Part shown: positions 1 to 8,286 of the stretch, one piece after another
Numbering within the stretch: position 1 is the stretch's first letter
How the letters are laid out: each line of letters starts with the position of its first letter
NCBI GenBank assembly: GCA_031264885.1
Contig: JAISDM010000085.1
Span: 1 to 24,699 of the forward strand
Length of the DNA stretch: 24,699 nt
From: Peptococcaceae bacterium
Lineage (GTDB): Bacteria; Bacillota; Peptococcia; DRI-13; UBA5745
Direction of reading: 5' to 3'
Position numbers and translations under genes: made by a program
Notes under the pieces: generated by a model
Seen by the model: the letters and a program-made list of their open reading frames with translations, nothing else
Told to the model about the DNA's origin: nothing
Databases searched by the model: none

Positions 1-2
1 CT

Positions 3-1382
3 TTACCCCATGATATGCGCGTCTATGGCGGCGGCGGCGGTTTTGCCGGCGCCCATGGCCAAGATCACGGTGGCGGCGCCGGTTACGGCGTCGCCGCCTG
101 CGTAAACGCCTTCGCGGGAGGTCAAGCCCGTGGCCTCGTCCGCCGCGATGCCGCCCCATTTATAGGTGTCCAGCCCTTTTGTGGTGGATTTGATCAAGGG
201 GTTCGGCGACGTGCCGATGGCCATGACGACGCAGTCGGCCTCTATGGTGAGTTCGCCGCCTTCGATGGGAACCGGTCTGGCCCGGCCCGATTGATCCGGC
301 TCTCCCAATTTCATCTGCTGACAGAGGATCCGCCGGACCCAGCCCTTGTCGTCGCCGGCGATGGAAAGCGGGTTGGTCAGCATCTGGAAATAGATTCCTT
401 CCTCTCTGGCGTGTTCCACCTCTTCCAGACGCGCGGGCAGTTCTTTTTCCGAACGGCGGTAGACGACGGTCACATCCGCGCCCAGGCGTTTGGCGCATCG
501 GGCGGCGTCCATGGCCACATTGCCGCCGCCCACCACCACCACGTTTTTGCCTTTTTGGACGGGTGTGGCGCTGTCTGCCAGGTACGCCTTCATTAAGTTG
601 ACGCGGGTCAGAAACTCATTGGCCGAATAGACGCCGTTGAGATTTTCTCCCGGAATGTTCATGAACATGGGCAGTCCCGCGCCGGATCCGATGAATACAG
701 ACTCGAACCCCTCTTCTTCCATCAGTTCGTCGACGGAAAGGGTCTTGCCCACCACGGTATCCACGACGACTTGAACCCCGATTTTTTTCAGCGCCTCGAT
801 CTCCCTTTGCACGATGGCTTTGGGCAGCCTGAACTCGGGGATTCCGTACACCAGCACGCCGCCGGGCAAGTGCAGCGCCTCATAAATGGTTACCGAGTAG
901 CCTTTTTTCGCTAAATCTCCGGCACAGGTGAGACTGGCCGGGCCGGAACCCACCATGGCCACCTTATGGCCGTTGAGCCGCGGTTCCGCGCCTTCGTTCC
1001 CGGCGCCGGCGTGATCCGCCACGAACCGCTCCAGCCGGCCGATGGCCACCGCTTCCCCTTTTTTGCCGCGCACACAGTGTTTTTCACATTGGCTTTCCTG
1101 GGGGCATACCCGGCCGCATACCGCCGGCAGCGAATTCGTTTTTGAAATAATTTGATAGGCGGAATCGAAATCCTTTTCCGCCGTTTTTCGAATAAAATCA
1201 GGAATCTCCACCTGAACCGGACAGCCCGAAACACATGGCTTATTTTTGCAGCCCAGGCAGCGCTGGGCCTCGTCGACCGCCTGCGCCTCCGAATAACCCA
1301 GAGCCACTTCGGAAAAATTCCTGCTGCGCTCCTGAGGCGACTGTGTGGGCATCTCGTTTTTCTTCAAAGACATGTTAGGCAT
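3..1382 (-). CDS. nfnB: NADH-dependent reduced ferredoxin:NADP+ oxidoreductase, large subunit (GltD-like)
   Basis: This 459-residue protein belongs to the glutamate-synthase small-subunit (GltD) family. The N-terminal region holds two four-cysteine clusters for [4Fe-4S] centres (C42, C45, C50, C54 and C89, C93, C99, C103). An FAD-binding glycine motif follows (GSGPAS, about 145-150), then an NADP-binding one (GGGNVAMDAA, about 285-294). Because it is translationally coupled to an NfnA-type partner (8-nt overlap), I read it as the large subunit of the electron-bifurcating transhydrogenase NfnAB rather than as GltD. NfnAB couples NADH and reduced ferredoxin to NADP+ reduction in the cytoplasm of anaerobes. 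The ATG at 1382 has a GGAG 10 nt upstream, better placed than for the ATG at 1373. The gene would probably be auto-annotated as gltA/gltD; no large GltB subunit is present in the window. Confidence 0.88.
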   Translation of the reverse strand: MPNMSLKKNEMPTQSPQERSRNFSEVALGYSEAQAVDEAQRCLGCKNKPCVSGCPVQVEIPDFIRKTAEKDFDSAYQIISKTNSLPAVCGRVCPQESQCEKHCVRGKKGEAVAIGRLERFVADHAGAGNEGAEPRLNGHKVAMVGSGPASLTCAGDLAKKGYSVTIYEALHLPGGVLVYGIPEFRLPKAIVQREIEALKKIGVQVVVDTVVGKTLSVDELMEEEGFESVFIGSGAGLPMFMNIPGENLNGVYSANEFLTRVNLMKAYLADSATPVQKGKNVVVVGGGNVAMDAARCAKRLGADVTVVYRRSEKELPARLEEVEHAREEGIYFQMLTNPLSIAGDDKGWVRRILCQQMKLGEPDQSGRARPVPIEGGELTIEADCVVMAIGTSPNPLIKSTTKGLDTYKWGGIAADEATGLTSREGVYAGGDAVTGAATVILAMGAGKTAAAAIDAHIMG

Positions 1383-2226
1383 GTGAGTTCATCTCCATTT
1401 TAAAAAGATTACAAACCGCTTCATGGGCTTCCCGCTCAAAAGGTTTATACATCGCCGAACGCGCCATCGCCTCGTCGAAATCCACCGCGTGTCCGTCGAA
1501 ATCCGGCCCGTCCACGCAGGCAAATTTCATTTGGCCCCCCACCGTCAGGCGGCAGCAGCCGCACATGCCCGTTCCGTCCACCATGACGGGGTTCATGCTG
1601 ACCATCGTTTTGATCCCGTATTTCCGGGTCAGCTCGCAGACAAATTTCATCATGATGAGAGGACCGATGGCGACGACCTCGTCATATTGCTGACCGCTTT
1701 CGATGAGCTCCTTGAGGGCGTCGGTCACCAGCCCTTTTTGGCCGAAGCTGCCGTCGTCGCTGACCCGGATCAGCCGGCTGCTCCCCGCCTCAAACTCATC
1801 CTCCAGAATCACCAGATCCTTATTGCGGAACCCGATGACGGCGTGAACCTCCGCGCCCGAGCTGTGAAACTTCTTGGTTACGGGATAAGCGATGGCGCAG
1901 CCTACGCCGCCGCCTATTACGGCGACCTTCCCGAGCCCCTCCGTATCCGTCGCCTTGCCCAGCGGCCCCACGAAATCCGCCAAATGTTCCCCCTCGGTCA
2001 TATGATTCAGGATCTCCGTGGTGGCGCCTACGATTTGAAATATAATCGTCACTGTCCCTTGATCCCGGTCGAAATCCGCGATGGTTAGGGGAATCCTTTC
2101 CCCGTCCTCTTGCGCGCGAAGGATGATGAATTGACCCGGCTCCGCTTTCCGGGCGACGGCCGGAGCGTGGATATCCATCAGAGTTACAGATGAATTGAGT
2201 TCTTTCTTTCGTAAAATTTGATGCAT
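1375..2226 (-). CDS. nfnA: NADH-dependent reduced ferredoxin:NADP+ oxidoreductase, FNR-like small subunit
   Basis: The 283-residue protein is of the ferredoxin-NADP reductase/dihydroorotate dehydrogenase electron-transfer-subunit type. An FAD-binding segment (RIPLTIAD, about 44-51) is followed by a nucleotide-binding glycine loop (GGGVGCA, 105-111). A C-terminal [2Fe-2S] region follows, with Cys222, Cys224, Cys225 and Cys237 visible (GMCGCC...FAC). In NfnAB this subunit binds NAD(H) and passes electrons to the large subunit. Its stop codon lies inside the start region of nfnB, so the two are co-translated. A GGGAGG about 12 nt upstream of the ATG at 2226 is the likely ribosome site, with slightly long spacing. 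The upstream neighbour is a pyridoxal-type kinase, 80 bp away. An alternative reading is a PyrK-like or sulfide dehydrogenase subunit, but the adjacent GltD-like partner favours NfnA. Confidence 0.87.
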   Translation of the reverse strand: MHQILRKKELNSSVTLMDIHAPAVARKAEPGQFIILRAQEDGERIPLTIADFDRDQGTVTIIFQIVGATTEILNHMTEGEHLADFVGPLGKATDTEGLGKVAVIGGGVGCAIAYPVTKKFHSSGAEVHAVIGFRNKDLVILEDEFEAGSSRLIRVSDDGSFGQKGLVTDALKELIESGQQYDEVVAIGPLIMMKFVCELTRKYGIKTMVSMNPVMVDGTGMCGCCRLTVGGQMKFACVDGPDFDGHAVDFDEAMARSAMYKPFEREAHEAVCNLFKMEMNSHA

Positions 2227-2258
2227 ACGAACCGCGAACCTCCCTTTTTTTCCCTGTC

Positions 2259-2279
2259 ATTCCGGGCTTGACCCGGAAT
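2259..2279. repeat. Short palindrome between pdxY-like gene and nfnA
   Basis: Perfect 8-bp arms ATTCCGGG and CCCGGAAT are separated by CTTGA in the 80-bp gap between the kinase and nfnA. There is no U-run after it on the minus strand, so it is not a normal intrinsic terminator. It resembles dispersed REP-type palindromes or an mRNA-processing hairpin between cistrons. No second copy was seen in this window. Confidence 0.5.
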
Positions 2280-2306
2280 CCAAGTCTCCCCGTTAAGCAG
2301 CAAAGC

Positions 2307-3170
2307 CTACGCGCCTCCCGGAACTCCCTGAATCATAGCCCGGAGTCCCCCGAGGCCCTCCTCGAAATTCACGCCGAATCGGTTGTCCGTACCCGCCTCC
2401 TTGGTACGCGCGATGCTGTCCACCGTAAATTTCACGGCAATTTCACCGGCCCGGGCCAAAGGGCAGCCATGCAGCAGCGCGGCTGTCAGCGCGCTGGCAA
2501 ACACATCGCCGGTTCCGTGATACATAGGATCAATGCGAAGCTCGGAAGCAAACGCCCTCTCCCCGGTCCGCGCGTCCGAGACGACCGCGCCCAAGCGCTT
2601 CCCGTCAAAACTCACGCCTGTGATGACCACCCGCGCCGGCCCCAAACGGTGAAGCGCTTCAAGCATACGGTCAATCCCGGCCTTGTCATGAGGCCCCTCA
2701 TGATAAGGCTCATCCAGAAGCAGCGCAGCCTCGGTTAAATTCGGGACGATTACATCCGCCTTAGCGCAGAGTTTGCGCATTGCCTTGGGAAAATCAGACG
2801 GAAAAATCGGGTACAGCTTCCCGTTGTCGGCCATAACCGGGTCTACCACCACCAGCGTGTCCTTGCCCCTCAACAGATCGAAGCATTCCGACACAATGTC
2901 CACTTGCTCCAGCGAGCCCAGAAAGCCCGTATAAATCCCGTCGAATTCCAGCCCCAGCCCGCGCCAGTGGCGAACCACAGGCATGACGTCCTGAGTCAGA
3001 TCCCGATATGTATAGCCCTCGAACCCGCCGGTATGCGTGGAAAGAACCGCGGTGGGAATCACCGGCGTCTCAATCCCCGCCGCCGACAGGATCGGAAGCG
3101 CCACTGTCAGAGAACACCGCCCGAAACAAGAAATGTCATGAATCGCGGCCACCCGTTTTTGTCTTTGCAT
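2307..3170 (-). CDS. pdxY: Pyridoxamine/pyridoxal kinase (PfkB/ribokinase fold)
   Basis: The 287-residue protein is collinear with PdxK/PdxY kinases, which phosphorylate pyridoxal, pyridoxamine or pyridoxine with ATP to salvage vitamin B6. Visible family features are the N-terminal HDISCFGRCSLT segment (about 11-22), the STHTGGFEGYT substrate-loop region (44-54), VVDPVMADNGKLY (108-120), NLTEAALLL (144-152) and the catalytic anion-hole motif GTGD (219-222). A GGGAGG about 9 nt upstream supports the ATG at 3170. It lies 58 bp downstream of the M18 aminopeptidase on the same strand and probably belongs to the same transcript. The family assignment is firm; whether PdxK- or PdxY-type substrate preference applies cannot be read from sequence, so the symbol is tentative. 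Confidence 0.85.
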   Translation of the reverse strand: MQRQKRVAAIHDISCFGRCSLTVALPILSAAGIETPVIPTAVLSTHTGGFEGYTYRDLTQDVMPVVRHWRGLGLEFDGIYTGFLGSLEQVDIVSECFDLLRGKDTLVVVDPVMADNGKLYPIFPSDFPKAMRKLCAKADVIVPNLTEAALLLDEPYHEGPHDKAGIDRMLEALHRLGPARVVITGVSFDGKRLGAVVSDARTGERAFASELRIDPMYHGTGDVFASALTAALLHGCPLARAGEIAVKFTVDSIARTKEAGTDNRFGVNFEEGLGGLRAMIQGVPGGA

Positions 3171-3228
3171 CTTAATCCGCCTCCCGTGGGCTCGCCGCCC
3201 AAATTTAACTGCCGGTTTAACTTTAACT

Positions 3229-4638
3229 TCAACTTCCGAAGAAAGCCAGCGCCGCCTTGTGCATCATGTACACATCCAATTTGGACACGACCTCGAAAGG
3301 AGCGTGCATCGAAAGCACCGGCGCCCCGATATCCACCACGTCCACATTCAGGTTGGCGATGAACTTCGCGATGGTTCCGCCGCCGCCCGCGTCCACCTTG
3401 CCCAGCTCGCCGGTTTGCCAAAGGATCTCCGACTGATCCAGCAGAGCGCGGATTTCGCCCACAAATTCCGCGCTGGCGTCGGATGTGTTGCTTTTGCCGG
3501 CGGAACCGGTATATTTGGTAATAACGACGCCCCGGTTGAGAAAGCAGGAGTTCCCCGGCTCGAATACACTGTGATAAGTGGGATCGAAGGCGGGGCTTAC
3601 ATCCGCGGAAAGGCACCTGGAATTGGCCCAAACCCGGTGCGCCCTGGTCTGTTCCAGCTCGGCCAATTGCTCGACCATCTGAGAGATCCAGGCGGATTGC
3701 ATACCGGTGCTGCCATTGCTTCCAATCTCCTCCTTGTCCGCCCAAACCGCCAGAATCGTATGCTCCGGCGCTTCCCGCTCCAAAATCGCCGTCAAGGCGG
3801 GATACGCGCAAACCCGGTCGTCCTGGCCATAGGCCCCGATCATGCTTTGGTCGAAACCTATGTGCGCCGCTTTGAAAGCGGGCACCAGCTCCAATTCGGC
3901 GGATACGAAATCGGCTTCCACCAAATTATGTTTCTCGTAGAGCCAATTCATGATGTTGAGCTTCACCAGGTCGCTCTCCTGACTTTCCGGCTCATCCCGA
4001 AAGGGACGGCTTCCGATCAAAATATTCAAATCCTCGCCTCGGATGCCCTTCGCCATAGTCTTGGCCATTTGTTCCCCGGCCAGATGAGGCAGCAGATCCG
4101 TCACGCAAAACTGCGGTTCGCCGGCTTCCTCCCCTATGCGCAGATCCAGAACGGACCCGTCTTTCTTGATGATCCGGCCGTGGAGAGCCAAGGGGAGAGC
4201 GGTCCATTGGTACTTCTTGATCCCACCGTAATAATGGGTCTTAAAAAACGCCAGGTCGTTTTTTTCGAATAAGGGACAGGGTTTTAAATCCAAACGGGGA
4301 GAATCAATGTGGGCCGCGACGATCCGGATGCCTTCCCGGATGCTTTTTTTGCCGACGACCGCCAAGGCCGCGGCTTTATCGCGATTGTTAACATAGATCT
4401 TCGACCCGGGCGGATAAGCGTGATCCGGGTCAAACGGGACGAAGCCGGATCTTTTGGCTTGAGTGACGGCGTAACGCACACATTCCCGTTCCGTTTTTCC
4501 TTGATCCAGGAAGCGCATATATGCCTGGCAATAGTCGTCCGACGCCTTCAAGACATCGCCGCTGACCGACGCGGCGCCGTTTCCGCGCTGCATCAGGAGT
4601 TTTTCTTTGAGTTCTTTCCCTTTGGACTTATTATTCAT
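3229..4638 (-). CDS. M18 family aminopeptidase (aspartyl/leucyl aminopeptidase I type)
   Basis: The 469-residue protein has the usual length and order of M18 dinuclear-metal aminopeptidases, which trim N-terminal residues from peptides in the cytoplasm. Likely metal and catalytic residues are His110 (AAHIDSPRLDLKP), Asp273/Asp274 (GQDDR), Glu303-Glu304 (DKEEIGS), Asp346 (SADVSPA) and a late His in the LSMHAPFEV segment. The ATG at 4638 gives an N-terminus typical of the clostridial branch. Its ribosome site (GGAAGTGA, about 13 nt away) overlaps the end of the upstream D,D-carboxypeptidase gene. Only 9 nt separate the two genes, so they are probably co-transcribed. The substrate preference within the family is not evident. 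Confidence 0.88.
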   Translation of the reverse strand: MNNKSKGKELKEKLLMQRGNGAASVSGDVLKASDDYCQAYMRFLDQGKTERECVRYAVTQAKRSGFVPFDPDHAYPPGSKIYVNNRDKAAALAVVGKKSIREGIRIVAAHIDSPRLDLKPCPLFEKNDLAFFKTHYYGGIKKYQWTALPLALHGRIIKKDGSVLDLRIGEEAGEPQFCVTDLLPHLAGEQMAKTMAKGIRGEDLNILIGSRPFRDEPESQESDLVKLNIMNWLYEKHNLVEADFVSAELELVPAFKAAHIGFDQSMIGAYGQDDRVCAYPALTAILEREAPEHTILAVWADKEEIGSNGSTGMQSAWISQMVEQLAELEQTRAHRVWANSRCLSADVSPAFDPTYHSVFEPGNSCFLNRGVVITKYTGSAGKSNTSDASAEFVGEIRALLDQSEILWQTGELGKVDAGGGGTIAKFIANLNVDVVDIGAPVLSMHAPFEVVSKLDVYMMHKAALAFFGS

Positions 4639-4647
4639 GTAAATGGA

Positions 4648-6060
4648 TCACTTCCAGACGTCATATTTTTTTAACCATAACTCATAGGAATCATCCGGGA
4701 TATAGGTTAACCTGGATCTGGCGTAACGGCGCTTTTTGCGGCGGCGCGCCACCCGAATCCGGGCGTAAATGATCAGAAGGATGAAAAAAACCAGCACAAC
4801 CGCGGCGATCTGACAGATGATTTTTACCGCCGGAATCAACCTGGGAAACAACGCGGGAATCCAGCCAAAAAAGCTGGCAAGCGATCCCACGAGCCGGCCG
4901 AAGAACGATCCGAAAAGCTGTCCGGACACTTGCCCGCCAGGCTCGGAACCGACAGCGGCGGCGGCTTCCACAGGAACGTTCGCGACAAAAACCCCGCCGT
5001 CAAAATAATCCACGGAACCCACGATCTGTCCCGCGCTCACAGGCGCGGTGAGACCCTCGTTCAATTTAAGCTTATAACTCAGGGCCAGAGGCGCTTCTTT
5101 GCGTTTGAGCAGGCTCACGTCTTTCGACAAAAGCAGACTCAAATGCCCGTCGGCCTCCGGAATGGATACTTCGGTCAAGAAATCGCCGGTGGCCAGAACG
5201 GTGGCCGGCTCAAAATTCTGGAAGCCGTATTCCAACAGGGTTCTGGCGTCTCTGTTGGTGGCGCCCCGGCTGGCGGCGCCCATAGTCACAGCCAAAAGCT
5301 CCATGCCCTGGTTATTTTGCGCCGATGTGATCAAAGTAAATCCCGCGCTGTCCGTGTATCCGGTTTTGACCCCGGTCACTTTGGAAAAATACTCCGATTC
5401 GGCGTACAGAAAGGTATTGCTGGTATGCAGTTCGTCCCACTGGGCATGGCGGTTGGTGGGCAACATCAAGTAATCGGTTTTTCCCACAATTTCCCTGAAC
5501 AAGTCGAAGGACATGGCGTGCCGGGCCAGTATGGACATATCCCGGGCGGTGGTGTGATGATCGGCTTGATGAAGGCCGCTGGGATTGGTGAAATGTGTGC
5601 CGGTCGCGCCCAGTTCCCGCGCCCGGCTGTTCATGCGGTCCATAAAGGTCTGGAAATCCCCGAATGTATTATAAGCGATGATATTGGCGGCGTCGTTCGC
5701 CGAAGGAATCAGAAGCGCGTGCAGCAGATCATTGAATTTCAGCACCTCGTCGTCCCAGATAAAAATATGCATCCCCCCGAAAATGATGCCTTTGATCGCC
5801 TCTTTGCTGGAATACATTTCCGTATCCGGGGACGCGACGTTCTCCATAGCGACGATGGCGGTCAGAACCTTGGTAACGCTGGCGGGATAACGCACCTGGT
5901 CGGCGTCTTTCTCAAAGAGAACCGCGCCCGTGTTCATATCCACCAGAATGGCGGAAGGGCTGTACAGCTGATCCGCGGAAAGACCGAATGCCTTCGCGGG
6001 AATCAGGAAAAGACAAAAGGCGCAGAAGATATAGAATCTTTTAATCATGGAAGGGCGCAT
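4648..6060 (-). CDS. Serine-type D-Ala-D-Ala carboxypeptidase (penicillin-binding protein, DacA/DacF type)
   Basis: The 470-residue peptidoglycan D,D-carboxypeptidase (peptidase S11) removes the terminal D-Ala from pentapeptide stems. All three active-site motifs are intact: SVTK (61-64, nucleophile Ser61), SAN (120-122) and KTG (232-234). A hydrophobic N-terminal signal sequence ends near residue 26. A PBP5-type C-terminal beta domain follows the catalytic domain. Near residues 410-430 there is a hydrophobic transmembrane segment, then a strongly basic tail (VARRRKKRRYARSR) of about 35 residues predicted to be cytoplasmic. This differs from PBP5's amphipathic anchor. AAAGGATG 8 nt upstream favours the first ATG over Met5. 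It appears to be the first gene of the minus-strand block ending in nfnB. Confidence 0.9.
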   Translation of the reverse strand: MRPSMIKRFYIFCAFCLFLIPAKAFGLSADQLYSPSAILVDMNTGAVLFEKDADQVRYPASVTKVLTAIVAMENVASPDTEMYSSKEAIKGIIFGGMHIFIWDDEVLKFNDLLHALLIPSANDAANIIAYNTFGDFQTFMDRMNSRARELGATGTHFTNPSGLHQADHHTTARDMSILARHAMSFDLFREIVGKTDYLMLPTNRHAQWDELHTSNTFLYAESEYFSKVTGVKTGYTDSAGFTLITSAQNNQGMELLAVTMGAASRGATNRDARTLLEYGFQNFEPATVLATGDFLTEVSIPEADGHLSLLLSKDVSLLKRKEAPLALSYKLKLNEGLTAPVSAGQIVGSVDYFDGGVFVANVPVEAAAAVGSEPGGQVSGQLFGSFFGRLVGSLASFFGWIPALFPRLIPAVKIICQIAAVVLVFFILLIIYARIRVARRRKKRRYARSRLTYIPDDSYELWLKKYDVWK

Positions 6061-6101
6061 CTAATCATCCTTTGGGACTCGTTTTATCAAATCTTTACAT
6101 T

Positions 6102-6107
6102 ATTATA
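6102..6107 (-). promoter_or_regulatory. Probable -10 box of the D,D-carboxypeptidase operon
   Basis: A perfect minus-strand TATAAT lies about 42 bp upstream of the carboxypeptidase start in an AT-rich stretch. No convincing -35 is visible at 16-18 bp (best candidate TTTGTT-like), so the assignment rests on the -10 and position. Confidence 0.4.
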
Positions 6108-6169
6108 ACGCAATATGAAAGAAACAAAGCGCGGCATTTGGAAAATAAATAATGAACATTTGGTAAAAA

Positions 6170-6196
6170 AAACGAGCCGCGCTCGCGGCTCGTTTG
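6170..6196 (-). terminator. Rho-independent terminator after the UroD-family gene
   Basis: On the minus strand, arms ACGAGCCG and CGGCTCGT form a hairpin followed by a run of eight T residues, about 25 nt after the UroD-family stop codon. It closes the transporter operon and insulates the carboxypeptidase promoter. Confidence 0.85.
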
Positions 6197-6221
6197 TCGC
6201 CTGGGGCAGAATCCCTTCGGA

Positions 6222-7211
6222 TCAGAACATCTCCTTGCTCATTCTGTCGATCTGCCGGTCCACTTCCTCATAGATGCCCGGGAAGGCGCTGCCCGGCAAT
6301 CCGCGGGTCAGGTTCGGGATGAAGGCGTACTTTCCGCACTTCCTGCACGCCCTCTCAACCTCAGCCGCGGCCGCTTCAGGCGTCCACTCGGGCACGTCGA
6401 GAACCCTGGACTCGATCTCGCCCATAAACGCCATCTGCCCGCCGTATTGCCCGATCAGTCCGGGGATATCGTTGGCGGGCACCGCGCCCTGCCATACATC
6501 GACTCCCATCTCGATCATAAACGGAACCAGATTGGCCGCGTATGAGTCGCTGTGGTGAACAATCAGCTCCACGCCGTTGGCCTTATAGAAACCATATATC
6601 TCTTTGTACGCCGGCAGAAAAAACTCCTTGAACATGTCCGGCGAAAGGAAAGAGGTCACGCCGCTGCCCCAATCGTCATGATGAAACAGCGCGTCCGGCT
6701 TCACTCTGCGGGTGACTTCCCTGGCGTAATCCAATTCGTGTTCCGTGATGCAGCCGATCAGCTCACGCAGCGATTCGGGCTCTTCATAAAGCGCGATCAT
6801 GGCGTCTTCCATGCCCATCAAATGGTGGGTCATTTCAAAAACGCCCGGCGCCCAGAACACCGCCGCGTAGGTTTCGCCGCGGTCAACCGCTTCCCCATGG
6901 GCCGCCGCGGGGGCCCACAAAGCGTCGTCCGCCGGCATAACAGGCTTCTTGACATACTCTTTCCACCGCGTAATATCCTTAACGACCTTGTGATCGTCGT
7001 CGTGCATGGGGAACGCGCCCATCTGTCCTTCCTTGAAGTTCCAGGTCACGCCCCAGGCGTCTTTGCTGATCAGCCCCGGCTCCCACGGCATATCGCCCAT
7101 GGGGAAGCTGGCCTCCATAATCAAATCCATAAACTCGAACTGTTTGACAAACCGGTCCGGATTTCCGCCCTTCTTTATGGTCTCAATGAAGTTCCGCCTT
7201 TTGGTCAGCAT
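6222..7211 (-). CDS. Uroporphyrinogen decarboxylase-family protein (possible methyltransferase-like), function unknown
   Basis: The 329-residue protein is of the URO-D fold family, which includes HemE decarboxylases and the corrinoid methyltransferases MtaA/MtbA/CmuA. Family landmarks are DALFHHDDWGS (about 173-183), the C-terminal LTRGLPGSAFPG (301-312) and a long alpha/beta-barrel body. Characterised corrinoid methyltransferases bind zinc through His-x-Cys. Here the aligned region reads IVHHSDS (217-223), so Cys appears to be replaced by Ser. The N-terminal arginine-rich substrate signature of HemE is not evident either. It lies 22 nt after a CUT2 permease and has a GGAGG site 8-9 nt upstream, so it is the last gene of the importer operon. 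I infer a role on the imported compound; the reaction cannot be named. Confidence 0.8.
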   Translation of the reverse strand: MLTKRRNFIETIKKGGNPDRFVKQFEFMDLIMEASFPMGDMPWEPGLISKDAWGVTWNFKEGQMGAFPMHDDDHKVVKDITRWKEYVKKPVMPADDALWAPAAAHGEAVDRGETYAAVFWAPGVFEMTHHLMGMEDAMIALYEEPESLRELIGCITEHELDYAREVTRRVKPDALFHHDDWGSGVTSFLSPDMFKEFFLPAYKEIYGFYKANGVELIVHHSDSYAANLVPFMIEMGVDVWQGAVPANDIPGLIGQYGGQMAFMGEIESRVLDVPEWTPEAAAAEVERACRKCGKYAFIPNLTRGLPGSAFPGIYEEVDRQIDRMSKEMF

Positions 7212-7233
7212 GGTTCAGCCCTCCTTCCAATGC

Positions 7234-8286
7234 TCAGCCGCGCAAAAGCAGCGCCTTGCGGCGGCGCTCCGTGCTGATATAGTCGAAGATCAGCGCCACA
7301 GCCAGGAGCAAGCCTTGCGCAAACACGTTCCAGTAGGATTGCACACCCAACACACTCAGCATATTGTCAAACACGCCCAGCAAAAGCACCGCCACCAGCG
7401 CGCCGCCCAAATGACCTCCGCCGCCCCCGAAGGAGATGCCGCCCAAAATCGCGGCGGAAATGACCTGTAAATCAGGCGCCGCGTTAATGATCGCGGTGGG
7501 GCTGGCCAGCTTGAGCTGGGATGTCCACAGCAATCCGGCGACAGCCGCCAGAACGCTGTTGTTGATAAACAGGATCATGCGTATCTTGTCCGGATTGAGA
7601 CCGGACAAACGCGCGGCGCCCGGATTGCCGCCGCACATATAGATACTGCGCCCGAATGTGGTCTTTGAAAGCATAAATTGGTACGCGGCTACAAGCAAGA
7701 CCGCGAAGATAAATATGACCGGGAACCTGCCAAAGATATGGGCTTTGCCGATCTCCAGAAAAAGCCCCGCTTTCTGCTGGCTGATCTGAATATTCTCACC
7801 TTCGGTCACGACCTTGCAAATACCGGTGTAGACTGACGCCATGCCGATGGTGGCGATGAACGGAGGGAATTTCAGGAAGTTGACAAGAAAGGTGTTGGCC
7901 AGACCGAAACAGGCGGCGACCATGAGTGTCAGCACAACGGCGACGGGCCATGGGAAGGCGGCGCTCCTGACAATCATCGCGAACACCATCGTAGCCAGGG
8001 ACGCCTGCGCGCCCACGGACAGATCAATGTTGCCGCCGATGAAGATGCACGCGATCCCGCACATCATGACGATTCGTATGACCATATTGTAAAAGACGCC
8101 CAGAAGATTGCCGCTGGTCATAAAACCTTTCGTAAACATAGAAGAAAGCGGCTCGCCGTCCAGCACCCCGCTGCTGACGACCATGGTAAAAATTGTGAAT
8201 ACAATGAGTATAATAATCAGCGGCGCCGCCTTGTCGCGCATGACACGCTTCAAAATGGATTCATATCGCATCTGTTTTCCCCCCAT
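7234..8286 (-). CDS. CUT2-type ABC transporter permease (RbsC-like), second permease
   Basis: The 350-residue polytopic membrane protein has about eight to ten hydrophobic segments. It carries the BPD_transp_2 conserved loop near the C-terminus (AAILGGISFGGGGGHLGGALVAVLLLG), typical of ribose/galactose/autoinducer-2 permeases. It probably pairs with the upstream permease as a heterodimer. The ATG at 8286 overlaps the upstream stop as TAATG but lacks a Shine-Dalgarno. The in-frame ATG at 8271 (residue 6) has GGGGGG 7 nt upstream and may be the true start. It ends in a basic tail (STERRRKALLLRG). Confidence 0.9.
   Translation of the reverse strand: MGGKQMRYESILKRVMRDKAAPLIIILIVFTIFTMVVSSGVLDGEPLSSMFTKGFMTSGNLLGVFYNMVIRIVMMCGIACIFIGGNIDLSVGAQASLATMVFAMIVRSAAFPWPVAVVLTLMVAACFGLANTFLVNFLKFPPFIATIGMASVYTGICKVVTEGENIQISQQKAGLFLEIGKAHIFGRFPVIFIFAVLLVAAYQFMLSKTTFGRSIYMCGGNPGAARLSGLNPDKIRMILFINNSVLAAVAGLLWTSQLKLASPTAIINAAPDLQVISAAILGGISFGGGGGHLGGALVAVLLLGVFDNMLSVLGVQSYWNVFAQGLLLAVALIFDYISTERRRKALLLRG

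Noticed and set aside
6222..7211. Call as HemE (haem-pathway uroporphyrinogen decarboxylase)
   Set aside because: There are no haem genes nearby, the gene lies at the end of an importer operon, and HemE's N-terminal arginine signature is not evident.
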